Shown: one piece after another, positions 1 through 7,363 of the stretch | Position numbering within the stretch: position 1 is the stretch's first letter | Layout: each line of letters begins with the position of its first letter | Source of the DNA: Pseudoluteimonas sp047602125 | GTDB lineage: Bacteria > Pseudomonadota > Gammaproteobacteria > Xanthomonadales > Xanthomonadaceae | Assembly: GCA_047602125.1 (NCBI GenBank) | Contig: JASGIB010000001.1 | Coordinates: forward strand, 2,542,001 to 2,606,000 | DNA length: 64,000 nucleotides | Direction: 5' to 3' | The notes under the pieces: model-generated | Told to the model about the DNA's origin: nothing | The model's database searches: none | The model's input: only the letters and a program-made list of their open reading frames with translations | Program-made: the position numbers and the translations under genes

Positions 1-921
1 CAGCGCTTCGGCGTCGCCGACCTCGAAGTGCGCGGCGCCGGCCACGCGATCGAGCTGGTGCAGGTAGTAGGGCAGCACGCCGGACTCGAAGCCGCGTTCG
101 CACAGGTCGGCGAGTGCCGCGACTGAATCGTTCACCCCGCGCAGCAGCACCGCCTGGTTGAGCAGCGTCGCGCCCGCGTCGCGCAGCGCGGCCATCGTGG
201 CATCGACGTCCGCATCGAATTCGTTGGCGTGGTTGGCATGGACCACGACCGCCACCGGCCACGGCAGTCCGCGCAGCCAGCCGAGCAGGCCGGCATCGAT
301 GCGTTCGGGCAGCACGATCGGCAGGCGGGTGTGGATGCGCAGGCGGCGCACGTGCGCGATGGCGCGCAGGGCATCGGTGAGTTCGGCCAGCTTGTGGTCC
401 GCGAGCGAGAGCGGGTCGCCGCCGGAGAGGATGACTTCCGAAATCGAGGCATCGGCCGCGATCGCCGCGACCGCCTCGCGCCATCCGGCCGCGGCCGCGG
501 TGTCCTCGGCATAGGGATAGTGGCGGCGGAAGCAGTAGCGGCAATGCACCGCGCAACTGCCGGTCGCGACCAGCAAGGCACGGCCCCGGTATTTGTGGAC
601 CAAGCCGCCGCCGCGCCGGGCCGCGCCGTCGCCGACCGCATCGAGTTCGAAGCCGGGCACGATCCGGTCTTCCTCGTCCAGCGGCAGCACCTGCCGCAGC
701 AGCGGGTCGCCGGGGTCGCCATGGCGCATGCGCGCGACGAAGCCGCGCGGTACCCGCAGCGGGAAGGACTCTGCGGCAGCCGGTGCGATGCGTCCGGTCA
801 ATGCTTGCAGCCCGAGCATCGCCAGCAGTTCGCGCGGATCGCGCACGGCCTCGCGCCAGGCCCGGCGCCAGTCGGTCGGTGCCACCTCGGGATGCGGTCG
901 GATGGGGGCTGCGGGTATCAT
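1..921 (-). CDS. epmB: EF-P beta-lysylation radical SAM enzyme EpmB (3' end cut by window)
   Basis: Lysine 2,3-aminomutase that converts (S)-alpha-lysine to (R)-beta-lysine, which EpmA then attaches to elongation factor P. The frame is open from an ATG at 919-921 to the window edge, giving 307 residues; E. coli EpmB has about 342, so roughly the last 35 are missing. A CxxxCxxC radical SAM cluster is visible (C123, C127, C130, in GSCAVHCRYCFRRHYPY), followed by the LSGGDPL segment typical of the KamA/EpmB family. The gene is divergent from efp, which encodes its substrate pathway partner, and this supports the assignment. EpmA is not in the window. A minus-strand TAAAAT at 986-981 is a possible -10 element. 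Confidence 0.93.
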   Translation of the reverse strand, partial: MIPAAPIRPHPEVAPTDWRRAWREAVRDPRELLAMLGLQALTGRIAPAAAESFPLRVPRGFVARMRHGDPGDPLLRQVLPLDEEDRIVPGFELDAVGDGAARRGGGLVHKYRGRALLVATGSCAVHCRYCFRRHYPYAEDTAAAAGWREAVAAIAADASISEVILSGGDPLSLADHKLAELTDALRAIAHVRRLRIHTRLPIVLPERIDAGLLGWLRGLPWPVAVVVHANHANEFDADVDATMAALRDAGATLLNQAVLLRGVNDSVAALADLCERGFESGVLPYYLHQLDRVAGAAHFEVGDAEAL

Positions 922-1019
922 TGCGGCTTCGAGTGACGCGTTCCGGCATCGCCGGTTCTTGTCGGAACAGGAATCCCCACATTTTAAGGCCGCCCGGCGG
1001 GTGGCGCGAAGGAGTACCC

Positions 1020-1586
1020 ATGGCCACCCTGGGCATGAACGACGTCAAGACCGGGCAGAAGATCCTGGTCAACAACGACCCCTGCATCATCACCGAGACC
1101 GAATACGTGAAGCCGGGCAAGGGCCAGGCCTTCACCCGCGTCAAGTACCGCAGCATCAAGTCCGGCCGCGTGGTCGAAATGACCATGAAGGCCACCGACA
1201 ACGTCGAGCAGGCGGACGTGGTCGACACCGACATGCAGTTCCTCTACGCCGACGGCGAGTACTGGCACTTCATGAACCAGGAATCGTTCGAGCAGGTGCA
1301 GGCCGACAAGGCCGGCATGGGCGGCGCCGAGAAGTGGCTGAAGGGCGAGGAAGCCTGCGTGGTGACGCTGTGGAACGGCAACCCGATCGCGGTGCAGCCG
1401 CCGAACTTCGTCGAACTCAAGATCGTCGAGACCGACCCGGGCGTGAAGGGCGACACCGCCGGCACCGGCGGCAAGCCGGCCACGCTGGAAACCGGCGCGG
1501 TGGTGCGCGTGCCGCTGTTCGTCGGCCAGGACGAGATGATCAAGGTCGACACCCGCAGCGGCGAATACGTTTCGCGGGTGAAGTAA
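1020..1586 (+). CDS. efp: Elongation factor P
   Basis: Translation factor that binds between the P and E sites and rescues ribosomes stalled at polyproline. The protein is 188 residues, the usual length, with the KOW-like N-terminal domain and two OB domains. The modified lysine is at the expected position, K34 in KPGKGQAF, matching the beta-lysylation route implied by the divergent epmB. The start is fixed by an AAGGAG ribosome binding site at 1009-1014, five bases before the ATG. The adenosine deaminase-like gene begins 4 bp after the stop. A second EF-P family member (EfpL/YeiP) is encoded at 35315-35881. Confidence 0.97.
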   Translation: MATLGMNDVKTGQKILVNNDPCIITETEYVKPGKGQAFTRVKYRSIKSGRVVEMTMKATDNVEQADVVDTDMQFLYADGEYWHFMNQESFEQVQADKAGMGGAEKWLKGEEACVVTLWNGNPIAVQPPNFVELKIVETDPGVKGDTAGTGGKPATLETGAVVRVPLFVGQDEMIKVDTRSGEYVSRVK

Positions 1587-1590
1587 GCCG

Positions 1591-2928
1591 ATGGCCGACG
1601 CCGCCCGGGAAGCCTGCGACGTCCTGATCGAAGCCGGCTGGGTCGTGCCGGTGGTGCCGCACGGCGTGGTCCTCGAGGATCACGCCGTCGCCGTTTCCGG
1701 GGATCGCATCGTCGCGGTGGTGCCCGTCGCCGAAGCGCGTGCGCGCTTCGATGCCAAGGAAACCGTGTCGCGTCCGGACGGCGCGCTGATCCCGGGCCTG
1801 GTCAACACCCATTGCCACAATCCGATGACGCTGCTGCGAGGCGTCGCCGACGACCTGCCGCTGAAGGTCTGGCTGCAACGGCACATCTGGCCGATTGAGG
1901 CCGCGGTGATCGGCCCGGACTTCGTCGCCGACGGCGTCACCCTGGCCATCGCCGAGATGCTGCGCGGCGGCACCACCTGCGCCAACGAGAACTATTTCTT
2001 CCCCGACGTGCAGGCCGCGACCTACAAGCGCCAAGGCTTCCGCGCGCGGGTCGGCCTGCCGGTGATCGATTTCCCCACCGCGTGGGCGCAATCCGACGAC
2101 GAATACTTCGACCGCGCCGGCGAGGTGCACGATGCCTGGCGCGGCGATGCGCTGGTCGCGACCGCGTTCGCGCCGCATGCGCCGTACACGGTGAACGACG
2201 CCAATTTCGAGCGCATCCGCATGCTCTCGGACCAGCTCGACATCCCGGTGCACCTGCACCTGCACGAGACCGCGCAGGAAGTCGAGCAGTCCATCGAGAA
2301 ATACGGCCAGCGCCCGATCGCGCGCATCGACCGGCTCGGCCTGTTCAACGATCGCCTGATCGCGGTGCACATGACCCAGCTGACCGAGCAGGAGATCCAT
2401 CTCTGCGCGGAACGCGGCGTGAGCGTGGCCCATTGCCCCGAATCCAACCTCAAGCTCGCCTCGGGTTTCTGCCCGGCCTGCGCGCTGGAACGCGCGAGCG
2501 TGAACCTCGCCATCGGCACCGACGGCTGCGCTTCCAACAACGACCTCGACATGTTCGGCGAAACCCGGACCGCTGCGATCCTGGCCAAGGCGGTGGCGAA
2601 CGATGCCGCCGGCTTCGATGCGTTCTCCGCGTTGCGCGCGGCCACGCTGGGCGGGGCGAAGGCGCTGGGCTGGGAAGACCGCATCGGCAGCATCGAACCG
2701 GGCAAGCAGGCCGACCTCGCCTGCATCGACCTGTCGCCGCTGGAAACCCAGCCGCTGCACCACGTCGTGTCGCAGCTGGTCTACGCGACCGGTCGCCAGC
2801 AGGTGAGCGACGTATGGATCGCCGGCGCGCGCAAGCTGCGCGAGCGCGAACTGGTCGGCATGGACGTCGCCGCCATCGTCGCCAATGCGCGGCAGTGGCG
2901 CGAACGCATCGCCGCGATCGGGCGCTGA
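1591..2928 (+). CDS. mtaD: TRZ/ATZ-family amidohydrolase, probable methylthioadenosine/S-adenosylhomocysteine deaminase
   Basis: 445-residue metal-dependent amidohydrolase. Visible metal and substrate motifs are NTHCHNPM (first His pair), HLHLHETAQE, HMTQL and GTDGCASNND. These match the MtaD/TrzA-AtzA group, which deaminates 5'-methylthioadenosine or S-adenosylhomocysteine. The gene lies 4 bp after efp and upstream of ubiG, an arrangement I associate with Xanthomonadaceae. The ubiG product generates S-adenosylhomocysteine, so a role in clearing that by-product is plausible. The methionine salvage genes mtnB-D-C at 27-29 kb give a possible use for the methylthio moiety. The exact substrate cannot be fixed by sequence; guanine or other aminohydrolase activity remains possible. 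Confidence 0.82.
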   Translation: MADAAREACDVLIEAGWVVPVVPHGVVLEDHAVAVSGDRIVAVVPVAEARARFDAKETVSRPDGALIPGLVNTHCHNPMTLLRGVADDLPLKVWLQRHIWPIEAAVIGPDFVADGVTLAIAEMLRGGTTCANENYFFPDVQAATYKRQGFRARVGLPVIDFPTAWAQSDDEYFDRAGEVHDAWRGDALVATAFAPHAPYTVNDANFERIRMLSDQLDIPVHLHLHETAQEVEQSIEKYGQRPIARIDRLGLFNDRLIAVHMTQLTEQEIHLCAERGVSVAHCPESNLKLASGFCPACALERASVNLAIGTDGCASNNDLDMFGETRTAAILAKAVANDAAGFDAFSALRAATLGGAKALGWEDRIGSIEPGKQADLACIDLSPLETQPLHHVVSQLVYATGRQQVSDVWIAGARKLRERELVGMDVAAIVANARQWRERIAAIGR

Positions 2929-2934
2929 ATCCCC

Positions 2935-2970
2935 TGGGAGCGAAGGAGTCGCGACTGCCGTCGCTCCCAC
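2935..2970. repeat. Palindromic intergenic repeat (GGGAGCGA family)
   Basis: TGGGAGCGA at 2935-2943 is the reverse complement of TCGCTCCCA at 2961-2969, and an inner perfect palindrome AGTCGCGACT lies at 2947-2956. It sits alone between the deaminase stop and ubiG. Elements with the GGAGCGA...AGTCGCGAC core are widespread between genes in Xanthomonadaceae. It could act as a REP-like element or in mRNA 3'-end stabilisation. Confidence 0.7.
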
Positions 2971-2987
2971 GAAACGCAGGAATCGCC

Positions 2988-3701
2988 ATGGCCAACGCTT
3001 CCCCGCAAGGCAACTTCCGCCAGAGCGAGCTCGACAAGTTCGACGAACTCGCGCAACGCTGGTGGGATCCGCAAGGCCCGCAGAAGGCCCTGCATGCGCT
3101 CAATCCCGCGCGGCTCGGTTACGTCGCCGGACGCACGACGCTGCGTGATGCCGCGGTGCTCGATGTCGGTTGTGGCGCGGGCCTGCTCAGCGAGGCGCTG
3201 GCGCAGGCCGGGGCGAAGGTCACTGCGATCGACCTTGCGCCGAACCTGCTCAAGGTCGCGCGCCTGCATGGCCTCGAATCCGGGGTGAAGGTCGATTACC
3301 GCGAGTCCCCGGTCGAAGCGCTCGCCGGCGAAATGCCGCAGGCATTCGACGCGATCACCTGCATGGAGATGCTGGAACACGTGCCGGAGCCGGCGTCGGT
3401 GGTCGAGGCCTGCGCGCGATTGCTCAAGCCGGGCGGACGGCTGTTCCTTTCGACGCTCAACCGCACGCCGGCCGCGTTCGCCGTCGCCATCGTCGGCGCG
3501 GAATACCTCGCGCGGCTGCTGCCCAGGGGCACGCACCAGTACCGCGATTTCATCAAACCCTCCGAACTTGCCGGCTGGTTGCGCGAGACGGGGCTCGAAC
3601 TCGAGGACGTCAGCGGACTCGCCTACGAACCATGGCGCAACAGCGCGAGGATCGTGCCGCGCACGGACGTGAACTACCTGGCCTGCGCGCGCAAGCCGTG
3701 A
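2988..3701 (+). CDS. ubiG: Bifunctional ubiquinone O-methyltransferase
   Basis: SAM-dependent O-methyltransferase that carries out both O-methylation steps of ubiquinone biosynthesis. It has 237 residues, as usual for UbiG. The N-terminal signature DELAQRWWDPQG is followed by the SAM-binding glycine motif DVGCGAGLLSE and the post-II segment CMEMLEHVPEP; the C-terminal stretch THQYRDFIKPSEL is typical of the family. The start ATG is at 2988. The stop overlaps the GTG start of gph by 3 bases, so the two are probably translationally coupled. The preceding deaminase may recycle S-adenosylhomocysteine released by this enzyme. Confidence 0.95.
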   Translation: MANASPQGNFRQSELDKFDELAQRWWDPQGPQKALHALNPARLGYVAGRTTLRDAAVLDVGCGAGLLSEALAQAGAKVTAIDLAPNLLKVARLHGLESGVKVDYRESPVEALAGEMPQAFDAITCMEMLEHVPEPASVVEACARLLKPGGRLFLSTLNRTPAAFAVAIVGAEYLARLLPRGTHQYRDFIKPSELAGWLRETGLELEDVSGLAYEPWRNSARIVPRTDVNYLACARKP

Positions 3702-4369
3702 ACGCGAAGGGTAATTTCCCCAAGCTCGCGCTGTTCGACCTCGACGGCACGCTGCTCGACAGCGCGCCCGACATGGTCGCGACGATTAACCGCATGCGCG
3801 AACGCCGCGGACAGGGGCCGATGCCGCTCGCGGAACTGCGCCCGCACGTGTCGCGCGGTTCGCGTGCGATGAGCGCCGCGGCCTTTCCCGAACTCGGTGG
3901 CGACGTGCCGGACGAATTGGTCCGCGAATTCCTCGATACCTACGAATACGAACTCGGCCGCCACGGCCAGCCGTTCGACGGCGTGCCCGGATTGCTCGAT
4001 GCGCTGGAAGCCGCGGGCGGGCAATGGGGCATCGTCACCAACAAGCCCGAATACCTCGCGCGCCAGCTGATGCCGCTGCTGGGTTGGGAAACGCGCTGCG
4101 CGGTGCTCGTCGGCGGCGACACCCTGCCCGAACGCAAGCCGCATCCGCTGCCGCTGCTGCATGCGGCTGAAATGCTCGGGATCGACGTCGTCGATTCCAC
4201 CTACGTCGGCGACGATGCGCGCGACATCGAAGCCGCGCGCGCCGCGGGGATGCGATCGATCGTCGCGTTGTGGGGCTACCGCCTGCCGGGCGAGCGGCCG
4301 GCGGAGTGGGGCGGCGACGTGCTGGTGGAATCGGTTCCGGAACTCCTCGATCCGTTACGCTGGCCCTGA
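3698..4369 (+). CDS. gph: Phosphoglycolate phosphatase, HAD superfamily
   Basis: 223-residue HAD hydrolase with motif I FDLDGTLLDSAPD, motif II VTNKPE and motif III/IV KPHPLPLL...YVGDDARDIEAA. It probably dephosphorylates 2-phosphoglycolate arising during DNA repair, with a helical cap domain inserted after motif I. The start is a GTG at 3698 that overlaps the ubiG stop (GTGA), and its own stop overlaps the ATG of the next gene (TGATG at 4367). The ubiG-gph pair is common in gamma-proteobacteria. Other small phosphoesters are possible substrates, since HAD family members are promiscuous. Confidence 0.9.
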   Translation: MNAKGNFPKLALFDLDGTLLDSAPDMVATINRMRERRGQGPMPLAELRPHVSRGSRAMSAAAFPELGGDVPDELVREFLDTYEYELGRHGQPFDGVPGLLDALEAAGGQWGIVTNKPEYLARQLMPLLGWETRCAVLVGGDTLPERKPHPLPLLHAAEMLGIDVVDSTYVGDDARDIEAARAAGMRSIVALWGYRLPGERPAEWGGDVLVESVPELLDPLRWP

Positions 4370-5091
4370 TGGACATCGACGCGGCCCCCGCCGAATTCAT
4401 CGCCAAGTGGCGCCAGCACTGGCCGGAATGGTCGGTGGCGGAGGCGTTCGTGCCCGAGGCGCAGCGCGAGGTCGCCGCGGCCTGGTTCGCGTTGCGGCAC
4501 GAACTGACCGAAGCGGCGTGGGGCGGCGAGGATGCGCGCCCGGGCCAGGCCAAGCTCGAGTGGTGGGGCGAGGAGTTGCGCGGTTGGGCGCAGGGCCGGC
4601 GCAGGCATCCGCTGGGCGCGGTGCTGCAGAAGCAGCCGGTGCCGTGGATCCTGCTCGCCGATTCGATTCCCGCGTTGCTCGCCAGTCGCGGCGTCGCGCC
4701 CGATCCCGACCAGGCCGCGATCCGGCTCGAGCCCTTCGCCGAAGGCATCGCCAGCATCGGCGTCACCCTGTTCGCCGACGCCGCGCAACCGCCGCCCTTG
4801 CCACCGCCGCCGCGCAGCGTGGTGTATGGCCTGCTGGCCGAGCGCCTGCTGCGGCAGGGCGAGGATGCGGTTCCGGATTCGATCCGCGCGGAAGCCGGCT
4901 CCGATCCCGTCCGGGCCTGGGCCGCGCGCCTGCTGCAACGCTGGGCGCCACCGCACCATGGCTCGGTCCCGGGCAGGCTGCAGGCGCTGCTGGTGCGCGA
5001 ACGCCTGCAGGCCTGCGCCGACGGGCGTTCGATCACTTCCTGGTCGCGCCTGACCCTGCCGTGGCGTTGCCGGGTCATCGCCCGCGACTGA
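4369..5091 (+). CDS. Squalene/phytoene synthase-like protein, catalytic motifs degenerate
   Basis: 240-residue protein coupled to gph through a TGATG overlap. The segment ARPGQAKLEWWGEELRGW resembles the RLQWWxDEL helix of squalene/phytoene synthase-fold proteins. The first Asp-rich DxxxD prenyl diphosphate motif expected upstream is not evident; the corresponding part reads ALRHELTEAAWGGEDA. The second Asp-rich motif is also not recognisable. It is shorter than true synthases (about 280-300). It may be a non-catalytic relative similar to the mitochondrial assembly factor NDUFAF6, or an unrelated helical protein. The product and substrate are unknown. Confidence 0.6.
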   Translation: MDIDAAPAEFIAKWRQHWPEWSVAEAFVPEAQREVAAAWFALRHELTEAAWGGEDARPGQAKLEWWGEELRGWAQGRRRHPLGAVLQKQPVPWILLADSIPALLASRGVAPDPDQAAIRLEPFAEGIASIGVTLFADAAQPPPLPPPPRSVVYGLLAERLLRQGEDAVPDSIRAEAGSDPVRAWAARLLQRWAPPHHGSVPGRLQALLVRERLQACADGRSITSWSRLTLPWRCRVIARD

Positions 5092-5127
5092 GACGCTCCG
5101 TTCCGGGGGCGTTCGCCCCGGCGCCGG

Positions 5128-5133
5128 TAGAAT
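5128..5133 (+). promoter_or_regulatory. -10 element of folE2, leaderless architecture
   Basis: TAGAAT lies 7 bases before the ATG at 5141. A start of transcription about 7 bases downstream would fall on or next to that ATG. This placement also rules out the ATG at 5132, which overlaps the -10 box. A GC-rich hairpin (CCGGGG/CCCCGG at about 5104-5121) precedes it. Confidence 0.55.
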
Positions 5134-5140
5134 GGCGCGC

Positions 5141-6061
5141 ATGTCGAATCGCAATCCCTCCCTGCTGCCCGATGTCGCCGGCGACGCGGTCGCGCTGGCG
5201 CGCCCGCTCGATTGGGTCGGCATGGACCACATCGCGCTGCCGGTGCGCATCGCGGACGGGCAGGGCGGCCAGTTGCAGGTCGCGGCCGACATCGATGTCG
5301 CGGTGAACCTCGCCGACGCCGGCGCGCGCGGCATCCACATGTCGAGGCTGTACCTGCAATTGCAGGACGGCCTTGCGCGCGAGGCGATCACGCCCGCCGG
5401 CCTGCGCCACCTGCTGCAGGATGGCATCGCTTCGCAACAGGGCTTGGCGACGCAGGCGCGCTTGCGCATCCGCTACGACGCTTTGCTGCAGCGGAAGGCG
5501 CTGGAAAGCGGCTTCGCGGGCTGGAAGCGCTATCCGGTGGACATCGAGGCGACGCTGGCCGACGGCCACCTGCGCATCGCGCTCGCGTTCGCAGTCGAAT
5601 ATTCCAGCACCTGTCCGGCGTCCGCGGCGCTGTCGCGGCAGGCGAACGCGGAACGTTTCGCAGACGACTTCGCCGCCGCGCGGCCGCTGTCGGTCGGCGT
5701 GGTGCGCGACTGGCTCGCGTCCGAGCGCGGCATGGCCGCGACCCCGCATGCGCAACGCAGCCGCGCGCAGGTGAAGGTGGAGTTGAAGCCGCAGTTCGAC
5801 GAATTGCCGCTCATCGCGCTGGTCGACGCGCTGGAATCCGCGCTGGCGACGCCGGTGCAGACCGCGGTGAAGCGCGAGGACGAGCAGGCCTTCGCGCGGT
5901 TGAATGCGGAAAACCTGATGTTCTGCGAGGACGCCGCGCGTCGCGTGGCGTCTGTGCTCGCCAGCGATCCGCGCGTCGAACGCTACGACGCGACGGTGTC
6001 GCATTTCGAGAGCCTGCACCCGCACGACGCGGTGGCGCGGGTGAGTGGCGTCAACGCCTAA
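5141..6061 (+). CDS. folE2: GTP cyclohydrolase FolE2 (type IB)
   Basis: Metal-promiscuous GTP cyclohydrolase that opens GTP to 7,8-dihydroneopterin triphosphate, the first step to folate and queuosine. Some bacteria use it in place of zinc-dependent FolE. The chosen start gives 306 residues. The catalytic Cys is in EYSSTCPASAALS, and the C-terminal region has MFCEDAARRV and SHFESLHPHDAVA, all FolE2 signatures. An in-frame ATG at 5132 exists but overlaps the -10 box, so ATG 5141 is preferred. The 3' end overlaps the convergent low-GC gene at 6051-6482 by 11 bases. Confidence 0.94.
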   Translation: MSNRNPSLLPDVAGDAVALARPLDWVGMDHIALPVRIADGQGGQLQVAADIDVAVNLADAGARGIHMSRLYLQLQDGLAREAITPAGLRHLLQDGIASQQGLATQARLRIRYDALLQRKALESGFAGWKRYPVDIEATLADGHLRIALAFAVEYSSTCPASAALSRQANAERFADDFAAARPLSVGVVRDWLASERGMAATPHAQRSRAQVKVELKPQFDELPLIALVDALESALATPVQTAVKREDEQAFARLNAENLMFCEDAARRVASVLASDPRVERYDATVSHFESLHPHDAVARVSGVNA

Positions 6062-6482
6062 GAGCGGTTGCCTTTTCGCGCAGCTTCATAAGCTCAGCCT
6101 CGTTCACGAAATAGGCGACGAAACAGAGATATTCCTCTGGCGAAGCATTGCGTCCGGACAGTTCGGGAATTTCCGACCACCGAGAAGCTTCGACGTGGAA
6201 ATCCGTAGAGGACATCAGTGAGCTGAATGCCGATAAGACTTCAGCGCAAGAGCGCGTTACGTACTGATGCCATGATTCCTCATGTGTCTTGCCGGAAGGA
6301 TCGGCATTAAGCCAATACATTTCACAGGTTGAATCCTGTGTCCGGAACTGGAATTGGCCACCGAGACAGCCGAGTTCCAGCGACTTTGCCTTCTGCAGAA
6401 CCTCAGGGAAAATATCGAGCGGCCAAGCGTATTCGCCACCTCGAAGGTTTGCGCCATCGATCAGATCATTGAGAAGTTGCAT
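6051..6482 (-). CDS. Hypothetical protein, low-GC orphan
   Basis: 143-residue soluble protein that I do not recognise. It begins MQLLNDLIDG at 6482 and ends at 6051, overlapping the tail of folE2. Its sequence is rich in Glu, Ser and aromatic residues and has no signal peptide, membrane segment or known motif. Base composition is clearly lower in GC than the flanking genes, with codons such as TTT, ATT and AAA that the neighbours avoid, pointing to recent acquisition. It ends an otherwise tight minus-strand run (yidD-pyrC-M23 peptidase), starting 12 bp after the peptidase stop. An immunity-like or other accessory role is possible but unsupported. Confidence 0.75.
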   Translation of the reverse strand: MQLLNDLIDGANLRGGEYAWPLDIFPEVLQKAKSLELGCLGGQFQFRTQDSTCEMYWLNADPSGKTHEESWHQYVTRSCAEVLSAFSSLMSSTDFHVEASRWSEIPELSGRNASPEEYLCFVAYFVNEAELMKLREKATALRR

Positions 6483-6493
6483 CGAAGATTGCG

Positions 6494-7363
6494 TCACTTC
6501 CCGCGCTCCAGCACCAGCAACGGGTCGATCCGCACGTCGAACCAGCTCATGCCCCAGTGCAGGTGCGGGCCGGTGGCGCGGCCGGTCATGCCGACGGCGC
6601 CGATGACGTCGCCCTGTTTCACCACGTCGCCGACCTTCACGTCGATCCGCGACAGGTGCAGGAAATTGCTGCTGATGCCGTGGCCGTGGTCGAGCAGCAC
6701 GGTGCCGCCGGTGAGGTAGAGGTCGGGCGCGGCGAAGGTGACCACGCCGTCGGCGGGCGCATGCACCGGTGTGCCCTGCGGCACCGCGATGTCCATGCCC
6801 GAATGCGGCGATTTCGGCGTGCCGTTGTACACGCGCTGGTTGCCGAAGCGGCCGCTGATGCGGCCCTGCACCGGCCATTGGAAGGTTTCGGCGAAATCCT
6901 CGCGAGCATCGTCGCGTTCGCGCGCGGCGGAGACCTGGGCCTGTTCGCGTTCGATGCGCGCGGCGATGTCCGGCGGCGGGTTCACCGTTTTCGGCGGCAC
7001 GCCGTTGATGTTCTCGATCGGCCAGTCGCGCGGCGTCACCGCGATGCGGTGCTCGATCCAGCCGGTCGCGGGCTGCTTGATCTTCACCACCAGCGGACCC
7101 TTCTCGTCGCGGCCCACGCCGAACACGAAATCCCCATCCGGCGCGACGCTGAGCGTGCGTCCGCCGTACTGCACGATCGCCGCGGGATGGGTGTTGCCGA
7201 CCACCATCGCGCCCTGGGATACGGAAGTCGGCAAGCGCGTCGCGCGCGCCGGGATCGCGCCACCGCCGCCGACCATGTGCGGCGTCGCAGGCGGAGTTTG
7301 TGCGAAGGCGGCGAAGACCGCGAGCGAAAGCAGGGCCGCGAACAGCGCGACGCGATGCTTCAT
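6494..7363 (-). CDS. Secreted M23-family metallopeptidase (LytM)
   Basis: 289-residue protein with an N-terminal signal peptide (MKHRVALFAALLSLAVFAAFA, cleavage near AFA-QTP). A linker of about 125 residues and a charged helix (around residues 145-170) precede a C-terminal M23/LytM domain. The zinc ligands are visible: His and Asp in SPHSGMDIAV and the HxH in GPHLHWGM, so the domain looks catalytically competent. It probably cleaves peptidoglycan cross-links in the periplasm. The ATG overlaps the stop of pyrC by 4 bases (ATGA), so it is co-transcribed with pyrC although unrelated in function. Confidence 0.9.
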   Translation of the reverse strand: MKHRVALFAALLSLAVFAAFAQTPPATPHMVGGGGAIPARATRLPTSVSQGAMVVGNTHPAAIVQYGGRTLSVAPDGDFVFGVGRDEKGPLVVKIKQPATGWIEHRIAVTPRDWPIENINGVPPKTVNPPPDIAARIEREQAQVSAARERDDAREDFAETFQWPVQGRISGRFGNQRVYNGTPKSPHSGMDIAVPQGTPVHAPADGVVTFAAPDLYLTGGTVLLDHGHGISSNFLHLSRIDVKVGDVVKQGDVIGAVGMTGRATGPHLHWGMSWFDVRIDPLLVLERGK

